Assembly (NCBI RefSeq): GCF_047495875.1
Contig: NC_092463.1
Coordinates: 7,272,622-7,336,621, forward strand
Length of the DNA: 64,000 nucleotides
DNA from: Pithys albifrons albifrons
Lineage: Eukaryota; Chordata; Aves; Passeriformes; Thamnophilidae
Reading direction: 5' to 3'
Below the pieces are notes generated by a model that did not search any database, was not told where the DNA came from, and worked only from the letters and a program-made list of their open reading frames with translations. Below are positions 23,301 to 36,500 of this stretch, one piece after another (the first letter of the stretch is position 1; each line of letters begins with the position of its first letter). The translations under genes and the position numbers were made by a program.

Positions 23301-25188
23301 CAAAAGCCACCAATAACATTTAGAGATGGCATTTTATAAGAAATGCATCTTTCTGGGTTGTTTTGGTTGGTTGGGGGTTTTGGGGAATTTTTTCAGGAGA
23401 AAAGCTGTACATAACCTTAAAGAAATTCCAAATAAACAGAACACAACTCCCTTTGGTTTGCCAATTGACCCTAAAGTGGCTCCTCCACCTCCCACCTTCC
23501 CCGAGGGTTTCAGGGTGAGTGGGAAGTGTGAGCAGAGACCCAACAGCTTCACAGGTGCTCACACAGGAGAAAGGTGCCTCAGTCAACCCCAGCTCACAGT
23601 ATGGGAAGCCCAAGGAATCATTTTTAAAAACATGAAGATTTTTGTCAAAATAATAGATTCTCAAACTCACCCAAGATGCACTTGTCAGTGCTGACTGAGG
23701 GCCAGGGCAGGACAAAATCCTGTCCCTTTATTTAAGGCAGTCTAAGACTAATTGGAGTCTCTTCAGCCTCTTGGGAAACAGAATTTTGTGCCAAATCACT
23801 CTCTACCTGCCTGTTGGTGCTAAGTTTTATTTCACACAGTAATTAAATAAGGTGAATTTAACTCTTAGCTTTTTGTAATAAATGTGTATTTTTATCTGCT
23901 ACTATAAAGTCATTTTTCTCTCCATAGGGCTGGAAGGGAGAGAGTTCACAAACAGTAACATGGAAGATGTTTTTGCACTTCTTCATGAAGGGTTTCAAGC
24001 ACACTGTCCTTCTGTAAAGACATTTAACTATCTTTTAAAGCTATGTTAAATTTATTTATAAATCATTTGGTACCAGCTGATGCTCATATTAGAAACATTT
24101 TTCATGTTCAACTCTAGGAATCAGTTAGGGCAAAGAAAGTGCTCCAGTTTTACCTGCTGCTGTGTTATGTCCAATTCCAAGGAATCTTAGCTTATTAGCA
24201 AACAAAATTATCCTAAAATACAAATATTTACATTGTACTTTTAAGTATTTGCATTCCTGTGATTCCAACCACACTCATATTGCATGATATTTGTGCTAAG
24301 CTGCCCTCTAGAACCCAACCCCTTATAAAACATGAAAACAGAAAACCTTTTCTCATGTAAACTTCAGTAAAGTAGTGGCAGTCTGAAGAGACAGGGCTGT
24401 GAAGGTGCTGCACAAACATCCTGCTGTACATTCCCTGGGGACTGGACTGTGGTACATGGAACAGGACATTTTGAAGTTACTCAATGTAATGTATAAAAAT
24501 ATAAAATGTATATTCATGAGTTACAGTAGAATAAGCTACAGTGCAATTTTCCTTAGCCTGTTGAAAGCTCTACCTGTGTGTGGTCTTTTCCACCCTTTCT
24601 AGATCCTCCACAGTTCATCTCCTGTTCCAGTAGTACCTCAAGAGAGCAAGAACAGCTAGAAAAGAAACCTTTAGTTACACACACTATAATGCTGTAAACT
24701 TGAAGTGTCAAAAAGCCCAATATGTACCTTAAAAAATTAGGTTTGCTTGCTTTTCTGTGCTAGAATTTAAACATTTTTTGCTATAAACTGTAAAGATAGA
24801 CTATTTAAGGAGAATATGCCCTAAACTTCAGAGGAAGCTATCCTATTATTTTCACCAGTCCTGAGACTAATTTAATGTATTCAAAACTACAGCACTTTCT
24901 CAGGGCTTTAAGCATAAGGCATTTTGTGTACATTCCCCCAGCTGTTTATTTAATGGCTGTCTTGGTGTGCAAAGCCAAACCAGTGGAAATCCCACCCTCA
25001 GAATCTCAGAAACCAATTTACCTTCTACTGCACATTCAGCATTGAACTGCAAGAGAGGAGCAGAGAGAAAAATCCAATCCAGGAATATGCAGGGAAACAA
25101 GCTATCCATTTTCTACTGGGTAAGGTCTCTCAGCTACAGAAGTTGTTTAAAACACCATCAGTTGTGAACCCCTCAGACTGAATACATT
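20373..25188. other. AT-rich sequence downstream of SGPP1, nothing recognised
   Basis: The stretch is long and almost free of CR1. Part of it (from about 21.16 kb upward) could be a very long SGPP1 3' UTR, because AATAAA-type hexamers on the minus strand continue to 21185. No coding exon is seen. Confidence 0.4.
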
Positions 25189-25260
25189 CATAGAATCATA
25201 GAAACAGTTGGGTTGGAAGAGACCTCTGAGATCATAAGTCCAACCCTTAATCCATCCTTA
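25189..25260 (-). mobile_element. CR1 LINE extreme 3' tip
   Basis: Antisense wording CATAGAATCATAGAAACAG, GGTTGGAAGAGACCTCTGAG and ATAAGTCCAACCC; only about 70 bp are retained. Confidence 0.85.
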
Positions 25261-25849
25261 ATTCATAGTGGTGCATTTGGGAAGCACTGGAGCAATGCAT
25301 CAGAAAGGTTATTTTTCACATCATTAGTGCCAGAGTACCATAACTGTGTCTGCTCCAAGGAAAGTGAAGTTAATTTTGTAAATCTACATATCAACAGTTT
25401 GGAGATATGACCTCCAGTACAAAATAAGCTTCCCATTCCAAATATTGTTCATGAAAAATGTAAGCTTTGCATTCTATCTCATCACTGTATTTCCCAACCA
25501 CATTATCCTTTTCCTGACAAAAAAATGTACAACACAAAACTAAGTAATTTGTGTCTGTCACTCAGACAGCACTTCCTGCTGTAACAGTTCCTGACATGGA
25601 AAGAACAGATCAAACACATGAACAAGACAAAATGAAACAGAAATAGGCCCATGAAATTACAGTTGAAGGGTCACAATCTACTCATCACTGGAAAAAGGAT
25701 CATGAAAAGCACAGAATAAACCTCTGTAAAATTTAGATATGCACAAATTGTTCATGCATTGACCATACTGTCTTGACTGCTCATAGTCTATTCATCAGAA
25801 TAATTAAAATTTAATTAGATCTTTACATTGTCTTATAGCTATCTAAACT
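25261..25849. other. Sequence downstream of SGPP1, nothing recognised
   Basis: AT-rich; may still be part of the SGPP1 3' UTR. No repeat recognised. Confidence 0.4.
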
Positions 25850-26993
25850 GGGTAAAAGGGATTATCACCTCTAAATATAGTATATTAATGAATAAAAATA
25901 CATTTATTTTCTAGAATAAGCAATATATTTTCTAACCAAATACCTAAAAGCAGTGGTCCTCCTAGATTAGTTTGGAATAATAAGTGAAGCCCATTTCTTT
26001 GCAGAATGGGGTGTTTTTATTGTTTATATGTTTAAATAATTATTTTTGAATATCTGTCCACTGTATAAACAATCTCCAGAAAAATATATCCTCTTCCAGT
26101 AACTTACAATACACATTAAAAATACTTACAAAAGGGATTATTGTTCATTTTACAACATCTTGAGCTCTCGGACACAATTTTTGGTTCATTCCATTTATAC
26201 AATTTTCATCAGGCAAAAACTGAACATTCCAGTTACCTTGAACCATGAACAATCTAGCATTTCAAAATATCTGCCTAATTATGTAAGATTTAAATAAAAT
26301 TAGGCATTTTTACATCACAGTATATATGGCATTTCCTAAATTAGCAACAGAAAGGCACAGTTATTAAACCATAAAATACAGTACCTGAATTATACATACT
26401 CTAGTGATACCTACCAGTGCTAACCCAGATACTTTGCTCTGTAGAGGAGACTAAAGAAAAAGGCTTCTGCTTGTACATTTAGAAAAATCCAACCTCATCA
26501 CAAGTTTGGTCCATTAGAAATACCTGTTAGCTGACACATCTTGAAGCAGGACTCCAGGAAAGAGTAGAAGAAAGGAAATTTAGCAGTCTATGGTCCAACA
26601 ACTTGAGAAAATGACTTTGAAATGACAGATGATGAATGGAGCCTTCTGATTAGTTGTCAGACATACCTGGTGAAGTGTCAGTGCACACTAGGACAGACTG
26701 ACAGACATCCCAGACACACCCACTGCATCACACACACACAGACTTTGCTACAGCAATAAGTCCAGACACAGCATTTACAGAGTTGAGCACTTCTCCTGGA
26801 CTCACACTTGACTGCTGGCCCTACACCACCCCCAGGGATGTGCAAAGCCCTCTAAATGCTTTGCCTGCTTTGTATTGCTGTTACCTTGAAGACCCTGCTA
26901 AAGCCAAGCTTGCCGGCCTTCCCGTAGCAAACCAGTGCACCTCTTCAACAAGCAACTAGCTCTGCCCTCCCCGTTTCACGTGCTAAAACTGCA
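25850..26993 (-). other. SGPP1: Probable SGPP1 3' UTR (3' end not determined)
   Basis: Sequence downstream of the stop codon on the minus strand is AT-rich, unique and open to being 3' UTR. Candidate polyadenylation hexamers (AATAAA on the minus strand, TTTATT as printed) occur at 26016-26021 and 25903-25908. A further one lies far downstream at 21185-21190, so a much longer 3' UTR reaching about 21.16 kb cannot be excluded. The chosen boundary is an inference from the first hexamers, not an observed transcript end. Confidence 0.35.
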
Positions 26994-27545
26994 TCAAGAA
27001 AGCCCAATGAAGTGGAAGAGGCAAGGAACAATAAACATCAAGGAGAACCCAACCATTCCATACGTAATGTAGCGATAGGGAAGCTCAACTTCCATGCGCT
27101 GCCGTGCTTTCCGTATGTCGTCGTGTGGGATGCGGAATATTTTACATGCCAGAGGGATGGTGGCCTTTTTCATCGAGATTTTTGTTAACAGCAGGACTAT
27201 CACCCCAATCAACAACCGCAGTATGGCTTTTCCAAACACAGTCACAGTGAGAGAGGACAGGGATAAAGGCAAGGTATGGGGAGGAGGATCCAGCTGCAGG
27301 CCCATCATGTAGTTGACGTGAGAGCCACAGGCCACACCAGCCCCACAGCCCAGGATCTGAGCTGTGTCTCCTCGTGACGTGCTCCAGGTGTCCAGAGTGA
27401 AAGAGAAAATGCCCAGGGCCAAATGGAGACTGATGATAATTAAGGGTGCATATTTGTAAGTCAAGTTGAAGTTATCAATCAGGTCCACAACTGGATGGAA
27501 GACAATCAAGATAAGAATAGCATACAGAAACCCGGCAATAACGTC
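26994..27545 (-). CDS. SGPP1: SGPP1 coding exon 3 (terminal)
   Basis: This exon encodes residues 237-419 and the TGA stop (26996-26994). The acceptor on the minus strand is a pyrimidine tract ending CTCCAACAG just before GACGTTATT. The translation begins [13 protein letters not shown] and includes the conserved stretches [32 protein letters not shown] and [15 protein letters not shown], ending FIGLS. Four or five hydrophobic segments are consistent with the C-terminal membrane helices. An open frame runs upstream of the acceptor into intron 2 to about 27596, but that part is intronic because the conserved sequence starts at Asp237. Confidence 0.96.
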   Translation of the reverse strand, partial: DVIAGFLYAILILIVFHPVVDLIDNFNLTYKYAPLIIISLHLALGIFSFTLDTWSTSRGDTAQILGCGAGVACGSHVNYMMGLQLDPPPHTLPLSLSSLTVTVFGKAILRLLIGVIVLLLTKISMKKATIPLACKIFRIPHDDIRKARQRMEVELPYRYITYGMVGFSLMFIVPCLFHFIGLS

Positions 27546-30500
27546 CTGTTGGAGAGAAAGATACAGTTTCAGTGTAATAACTACTCCAAAAAACAATTTA
27601 AGTTACATCAGCAAGAACACAAGCCTACCTGCTGTATTGCTAAAAGTGACTTTTGGATTCCCACCTTTTCCCTTCTCTAAGATTAAATCCTTTTTATTTT
27701 AAAGATAAGGAATTGTATTTGATCACCTATTAAGTCACCTGCATCCTGACCAGATCATGAATCAAGTTACAATCAAATGATCCATAATCAAAGTTGCAAA
27801 ACTAGTCTTCTTAGTAAGGCCTGTTGGGACAGGACAAGGGGTGATGGGTTAAAACTAAAAGAGGTTAGACTGAGACTAGATGTAAGGAAGACATTTTTTC
27901 AATGCAGATGATGAGACACTGGCGCAGGTTGTCCAGAGAGGTGGTGGATCCCCATCCCTAGAAACATTCAGCGTCAGGTTGGACAAGGCTCTACACAACC
28001 TGGTCTAGCTGAAGATGTCCCTGCAGGAAGGGTTGTATTACACGACCTTGAAAGGCCCTTTCCAACCCAAACCATTCTGTGGTTCTTCTCTGATCCATCT
28101 GCTGGCCCCAACAGTCCTTGTCCCGGGGTCAGGGCATTGCAACCTACAGTCAGCACAAATCCAGCCCAGCTAAACACATTCTGCCAACTTAAGTTTGCTG
28201 AAGCAGCTCAGCAGTGGATCTCAGTGCCTGGGTGCCAACACACAGACACACTGGCAGTCAAGGATCACTGTGGCCAGGCATTAATTAGAGCACTTCAACT
28301 TTCCGCTCCAGCTTCACAATTAACATTGGTGCAAGAATGGAGAACTGATTCCAGCTATTAAAGGCAAGGAAGAGGTAACTTCATGGCTTCATACTTGATT
28401 TTCAGTTTTATTATTGTTTTTAAAAGGTCTTTACTTATTTAAAAATTACTCTAATTATTTAATTTAGCAATAAAATTCGGTTTCTGTTGATCAATCACTC
28501 AATTGCATGGAATTATCTGAAACTTTTATCACCTTTAGTTGTTGATGAAGAACAAGCACTAGACTAAGTCATGCCCTCAAGAATGGATTGCCTTCATTCT
28601 CACACTGATCAGCTCCTCCACATGAGTCTGGAGGTGGGACTTTATCAGCAGGGTTTGCATTGCTCTGCCTCCAATTAATAATTTTTATTCACTTCCACTA
28701 ATTGAATGTTTGATAAAAGCTCTAATGCAACTGACTGATATGAACATTAGACTTGCTCATTTCCAAAGCAACCACAACTTTCTGCTCTATTTGCCACCCT
28801 GTCCTCCCCAAAACTCAGGCACCAGGGTTGAGGTGTATTGCAGGCACCTCACTGTGAACTGTATTCCCTCAAACCCTACTGAGGATTCAGGTGTGAAACT
28901 GCCAAATTACCCAGTCTGGTCACTATTTGTTGCACTACTTTGTTCTAAGACATGATGTGTCAGCTGAACTATCAGTCCATCACATCATCCATCACACAAG
29001 TGGTTCTAATCTGGGAAGCCTCTAATTAGTGATGCAAAAGTGCCATTCAGTTTTTCTGAGCTGCCTTATTTTCACATGCTGCTTTTACACTGTGTTCATC
29101 TACCAGCTCTTCTACTCCCCACAGGCTTAGTCTTTTCTGTCTGTCAGCTTTTCTCCTTCTGGCACGTGATCCTGAAAAACCATCCTCTTTAGCAGCCTTG
29201 CATCCCAATTATCACTTGGTAGCATTCTGGTTTTCCCACCTTTTCCCACCTTCGGTTTAGGATTTTTAATCCTGTTTAATAAATGAGATTGTTTTTCAAA
29301 GATGACCAGGTTTGGTTCTAGAAACTCTGGTAATGAAGCCCTAGGGTGTAGTGTGGGTCTCCAAAAGGCACATGCTTTGAGCAGCTGATGTGGAACCCAA
29401 GTGAACATTAACAACCACCTTTTCATTCTGCAAAATTATTTCTACTCTGTAGAGGAAAATTTAGTCTGCACTTTAAAGTAGTCATCAATTTCTGCACTAA
29501 AAACTGATATTAAACACCTGTGGGCTGAATTTATAAGACAAGTAAAAATTAACTGTTACCCACTTTTAGCTATTGTATCAATTTCTGTGCTGGAAAATTT
29601 AAGTATTCTGTTCCTGTATGGTAGGACATTACAAAAAATACATCTATGTACAATTATTGCACTGTAGAACATTCAGTGTGAGGGCAGTTTATGAAATCAG
29701 AACAGCATTACAATAGAAGCTTAGTAGGATTATTTTCTTACCAAAATTGAGTGCATTCCCATGTAAATTCGACTACAGCAAACCAAAGAACACCAGCAGA
29801 ATGCAAGGATCAGTCCAAACACAAGAGGATACTGGTAGGGAACAAAAATGGAGAAACTATATTAGAATTTGGAAAAAAAGTTAAAAAACCCACTCTGTGA
29901 GACTTCCATAATTAATTCCAATTGATGTCCCTCATGCCTACCCTGTTCCTTGCCCTTGCCTCCCCCAGGCCTATTAGAGCACCTTTTCATAATGTCAAAA
30001 CACTGTTAAGTCAAGCTCTCAACTTTTCCCTTGTCTTCTTGCTTTGCATTCAGGATATATGAATTTCAGTGCTTGGGCCACACTTTTTCAAAGCACCAAG
30101 AAATTTCTCAAACTCTGTAGCAGTCGTCTTGCCATGCTGTGATACCCTAAATTGGCCATATGGGCAGAGACAAGTGTGTTACAAACCGTGCAACAGTTTT
30201 ACACTGGCTGAAGCAGCTACATCACATATGGGTATTGTTAGCAATTCTCCAGACAAAATCTAGTGGCTTCAACTTTTTTTATGAAATTACAAGTCACAGA
30301 ATCACAGACTATCCTGAGTTGGAAGGGACCCACAAGGATCATCGAGTCCAACTCTTAAGTCAAGGGCCCACATAGGGGATGGAACCCATGACCTTGGCAT
30401 TATTACAATCAAGTTTCAACCAACTGAGCTAATCTCAGGGGTTTACATAAATAAATAAATAAAATTCTTTCCTCAATCCTTTATTTTAGAGTTTCTGCAA

Positions 30501-33500
30501 CCCCTGGTTCAATCTCTGGGCATCAGTATCAAACTCCTAAAACCATCATCTTTCTTGTTCTCTCCAAACCTACATAAATTTCCTCTTGCAATCCACATTT
30601 GTTAAACAAAAAACATCAAATAAGTATTTGCAATCATTTCCATCACCTTCCACATTTTTTTTAATTAATAAGGACTATTTACCAGGAAGAAATAAAATAC
30701 TTTGCTTTAATAAACACATATCAACACATGTAGCAACTTGTTTTTTCAACTTCCTTAGGTTTTGCAAAAACTACACTAATTCACATATTTCAGCACAGTA
30801 AGAAATACTCTCCCCACTAACATATTTCAAAATGTTATACCAGACACAGCTTCCTTTTTCCCTAGTATTAAAAAAAAATAAAATTATTAGTTCCATAAAA
30901 GAAGCAGTCACAAGACAAAATGGCATGTTTCCAAAATTGCTACACTTCACTTCCTACAATAAACATTTTTAATTTAAAAAGACAGTCCAGATGTACTTGA
31001 ATCTAGGAATAAAATCTAAGAATTACAGGCAGTTTCCTTGCACTTGCCCCTTTTATGGGCAACCTGAAGGGCAGAAAATTAAAGAAAGTATCTTATTACT
31101 GGAGAAAGTTCTGTGCCCTCTGTGACAGCCACTTAACAGACTGACAAGTTCCTCAATCACTCTCTCAGTGGAAGGTTTGAGAGAAGGTTATCCAGTCTCC
31201 TGCACTATTCCAGTGTTCTTTGAATTCTCAGCTCCACAACCAACATGAGAAACCTAAAATAATTTTGTCAAACTAACAGAAAATCAGGAAGCTCACATTT
31301 CACACAAGAAAGAGATTTCACATTAAAATCAATTCTACATACCCAGCTCATGGTTGTGTTACATCCAGGCTAAACTCTAATTCCTCCAGCAACATTTGTC
31401 TTGGTTTCTACTGCATTCATCTACGAATTGGAGCTAAACAAGATTACATACTTGTGACTCATTTCTGACTGAAACGATGAAGGAACAAATTCAGTTTCCT
31501 GCCTTTCAGAGCTCTGCTAATAACGGGCAATACACCAGGAACTTGGTCACACTCCAGACAGGATTGCAGAGTTATCAGATGCCAACACTGTCAAAGCAGC
31601 CAGAGAAATCACCCCCTGTATGTTACTAGTCCAGCTCCATTGCTCTTCCTTCATTAGGCTTCTTCCTTCCCTTCCACTGATCTCAGGGAAGGAGGAATTC
31701 TGCCTGTGCCAGGAGCACAGTCAAGCCACACAACATCCCTGCACGGTGCTGCTCCAGCACTCCCTCCCAGGGGACTCCCAAAGCAGGAATGCTGTATATG
31801 CAGGGATAGCTATTCCCTGTGTCCCTTGAAGTGAAGAGGAGCTTCTGAGTTTCAAACTCTCTTGCCCATCACTTGATACCGTTTGTCCATCCTTGCTTCT
31901 TGGCACACATCTTTTGTGCTTTCAGGGTCCAACCATGGGTAAAGCTTCTCTTCTGAAATACCTGACAAAAACAGAAGCTGGAGCTTTAGCAAGCAGACTA
32001 ATGAAGTGCCAGGTACAGCAGTTAATGATACTGTGGGTAAGAAGCTGGGATCATGGGAGGGAAGGACTTGGAACAGCTGAACAGCAAGACCCTGAGAACA
32101 AGGAGTATGAAGGAAAAAGTTAGGTAAGCAGTCTTGTTTTACAAGTCCTGAGCAGGTCTTTATGAACAGTGGGGAAAGTAGGATAGATTCTGAAAATGAA
32201 AAAAGAAAGCCTTGCTCTCAGTCAGGAAATCTCAGGGGAAGAGGTATTTGAGGGAGAAGAAAACTGTCAGAAACTCCAACTTTGAAGAATATTTTGGAAA
32301 GAGTATTTGGCTTTGTCATATCTCACGCTAATGCTGAATAAATACCCTTTAAACCATGTGAAAACACAAGCTGGCTTAGTTCCTCTGTAGCAAAACACAG
32401 GAGTACAGTTTGGGTTGGAAGGGACCTTTAAAGGCCACCTAGTCCAACGCCCTGCCATGGGCAGGGCCACCTTCAACTACATCAGGCATTCAGAGCCCCA
32501 GTGGGGCAGCCACCAGCTACCTCTCTGAGCAACTTATCATCATAGAATCATAGATTTGACTGGGTTGGAAAAGACCTCCGAGATCATCAAGTCCAATCCT
32601 TGGGCCAACTCCAGTCCCTTTACCAGATCAGGGCACTCAGTGCCACGGCCAATCTCACCTTAAAAACCTCCAGGGATGGGGAATCCACCCCCTCTCTGGG
32701 CAGCCCATTCCAATGCCTGATTATTCTCTCTGGAAAGAATTTGTTTCTGCTCTCCAACTTCAATTTCCCCTGGCAGAGCTTGAGCCCATCGTGCCCCCTT
32801 GTCCTATTGCTGAGTGCCTGAGAGAAGAGACCAACCCCCACCTGGCCAGAACTTCCCTTCAGGGAGTTCTAGACAGTGCTGAGGTCACCTCTGAGCCTCC
32901 TCTTCTCCAGGCTAAACACCCCCAGCTCCCTCAGCCTCTCCCCACAGCACTTGTGCTCCAGTCCCTTCACCAGCCTCGTTGCTCTTCTCTGGTTCCGCTC
33001 CAGCCCCTCAATCTCTTTCCTGAACTGAGGGGCCCAGAACTGAACGTAACACTCAAGGTGTGGCCTCACCAATGCAGAGTCCAGGGGAAGGGTCACTGCC
33101 CTGGGCCTGCTGGCCACGCTATTTTTGATCCAGGCCAGAATCCCATTGGCCTTCTTGGCCACCTGGGGCACACTGTTGGCTCCTGTTGAGCTTCCTGTCC
33201 CTCAGTCCCCCCAGGTCCCTTTCTGCCTGGCTGCTCTCCAGCCACTCTGTGCCCAGCCTGGAGAGCTGCAGGGGGTTGTCATGTCAGTGTTTCAGCACCC
33301 TGCAAAACACTTCTATCTAATCTAAACTGACCCTCTTTTAGTTTAAAATCACCTCTTGTTCTATCATAGCAGGCCCTAAATGTTGGCTCCCAAATTTCAT
33401 ACAGGGGCCCTTTAAGTGCTGACTGCACATAAAGCACAACGCTGCCTCCTCCTCAGTCTGTGTTCACTCATACCTTTTAAAGGCAGCCACTGGGATCATC

Positions 33501-36500
33501 AATTCCCAGAACACAAAACGAGTAGCACCTGCTTAAAATCCACCCTGAGGTGGTGAAACAGCCACATATTTTGTCCTCACATGTAGGGCTAAGTGCACAA
33601 GGTGACCAAAGGGGAATATCAGCACTCCCACACAGCTCCGAGCTCGGCAGAGTGCTCAGCAACTGCCAAGTCATACCCCCAACAGGGGACATCACCTTGA
33701 TTCACATAAAAAGCTGATGCCATAAATGTACCTCCAAATTGCTGTCAGAAAATAATGCAATATTGAGGTACCAGCAGGGATTTTCCAAATGTTGTTCCAT
33801 CTAGAAAGTGACTGCCTGTGTGTATTTTGCACATATACCATGGCTGTTGTATCTGTAACCTCCCACTGTCTAGACCTGCAAAATACCCTCAAATACCAAA
33901 TATTTTCTGTTAGTACAGTGCCTTAAGAGTAATAACATTTGTTTTCAGTCCTGCTTTCTAATACTGGATTTCACACAACTTCTCTCCTAACCACAACTGA
34001 ATCTTCAAAGAAAAAAACAAACAAACCAGCTTTTACTATGTTTTTGACTTTAACCAGGCATATTTTAGGAAAGAGTAGAGTGAAAATTGAAATATAAATT
34101 TATCTCAAGTGTTCATGGAAGAAAGCCATATGCATTTCTTTTTTGCTTTGTTGACTTGAGTCGCTTATTTTGAAAAATACTGCATTCATGAATTTGAAAA
34201 TTACCAGTTATCAATTACCTTGGAGTTATAACCTTCTAGATCTTTTCTGCACAGTTGTACACACTGACAGTCTCTACGTAAATGACATATTAAATTGCTG
34301 AATTCCAGCAATTTTAATTCCATGGTTCCTGGCATGCCAAACCAGACCTACAGAGGCACAAAGGACAAAAGATCACAGGTTTACTCGTACTGTCTTCCCC
34401 AGTTCACTGCTGTTTTTCCTGATCTGGCACCAGAAGGCAGAGTGGCACCCCATGTCCTTCCAGGTGAGGCTCTGAAAGGCTGACAGAGATCACAGCTGGG
34501 AGAGGTACACGTGAAAACCAGGTTTCATTCTCTCAGCTTGTTCTTTTTGATAAAAGAATTGACACATCATCATTCTTGACCACACAGAGTGTCACTTTGA
34601 GTCAGACATTCAAGAACATCCCATTTTGGACACAAACATCTCAAGCCCTGTGTCCATGCCCTCAATTAAGACAATCTTCTGTACATCCTCAAAACCCCAT
34701 CGTGCCCTCAAAGCCAAACATGGTGCCCCTACAATTCTGAGTATGGGGAATATTTTTTGAACTGCATACTTCTTTCTTTTTTACAAATAAAAAACCCAAA
34801 CAAGCACATTATTTAAAATAAAAAAGATTGATTTCTTAACTTCACATATCAAGATAAAGCTAGGAATAAAGTTGGCTGAATAAACCACTCGTCATTTTCT
34901 CTGACCTAGATTTCATTCCCATATCCAGAATCTTGTTTTAATCAAAGAAACTGACTTAAATTCATCATATTTGGAAAATATCAGTGAAACTATTCCCACT
35001 AAGTCTTTGAGAAATTTGTGCCCTATGTTTTTAATAGAACATTTCCATCCAATAGAAAATTCCATCATATCCTTCAAAACAGGCTTGCAGGCTCCTGACT
35101 GGATCCCACACAAGACTTTTCCCCATCCTCCTCCCTCCCCTTAATTTGACTTTTTGCCAAAAGTCTTAATAACACAACCATTGTTTAAAAATGCTCGTAA
35201 GGAAACAATCTGTCCTAAAAGCTTTGACCTAGGTCAGAAAATTCCTTCTTTTATAATGAAACATATTAAAAGGCACTCTAGATGCTCATTTCTTTACTTT
35301 CTTACAGCATAATCTACACTGGAGAAGTTTCCAGCACCCACAAAGGGTTCCAAAATAATTTTCTAATACTTTTAGGGTTCTACAGTATTACTCATTGATC
35401 TTTTTTTATAATATCATAACTCAGAAGTTCAGCTTGAGTTTGATACAATTATTTTGGGACAGTTTACTGAGAGAATCCAAGCAGCACTTGCAGCTCCAGG
35501 CCTTTAATAAGATATTTGGGCTGTGTATTGACAACAGTCATATGAAAAGCCATAATCAATATTTATGGGAACGACTCCAAGACTCTGGTTAGAGAGATGA
35601 GTACAAAAAGCACAGCATAAAAATGACTTTGTGAAAGAAGCAGAAAGAAAAGGAAGAAGAGGATTGTTAGAAAAGACGACTTATCAGTCATTTTAAGAAA
35701 AATAAACAAAGACCTTTTTTTCCAAAACAGGCCAAGTAAATTCCACTGGTTAAGATCCATTTATCAATTATTTCCTTCCTTCTTCCACTGACCATCCTTA
35801 ATATCAAAAGGCATAAAGATCTCAGTGTTGATGTCACTACAAGAACCTCCTCTTTAAATTCCAAGATAAAGTGTTCAATGCCAGTTCTGCAAGGAGTTAA
35901 AATATATTTACTGTCACACAATTTGGAAAGTAATTAAGGAGTAACAATAGGAATTAGCCTGTTATTTCTTTTCCTTGCATTCATTAAAAAAATAACCACC
36001 TCCTGAACACAGCCAGCAAGGATCAGTTATTTTTGGTTTAAAACTATAGTTTTTCTGGAAAATTGTTTTTCTCAGGCTTAATCAACACCCTTTATTTGAG
36101 AGAGCAAAGAGTGCTTTACATGTGTACAATCCACCAAGAAAAAAGAAACCGCCTGAAAAATATTTCCTTTGAATCCTTTTTCATCAAAAACTCTGTATCA
36201 AACCTCACAGTATTTGTTTCTACGTATTTTCCCTCAAGATCCTTTACATTAATTAAAAGTTTGCTCAGGCAAAGCTGAAAAATATATTTAATGGCAGTCA
36301 ACACAGTTTAATAGGACAGACTGCCTATTCCTCTGGCAGAGATTCCCCAGTGAGATTTCTAAGAACTGGCTGTGCTCTTTAAAAACTTCTAAGAACACCT
36401 GAATCAAACAGGCCACACAACTTTTTCAGGCTCCTTTACAAACCACAGGCATTAACATGGCCCACAAGAGAAGACCTTACATTTCAAATACAAGAGACAA

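Noticed and set aside
26994..27596. Single-exon 200-codon gene ending at 27596
   Set aside because: The conserved SGPP1 sequence starts at Asp (27545) directly after a good acceptor; the upstream open part is intron.
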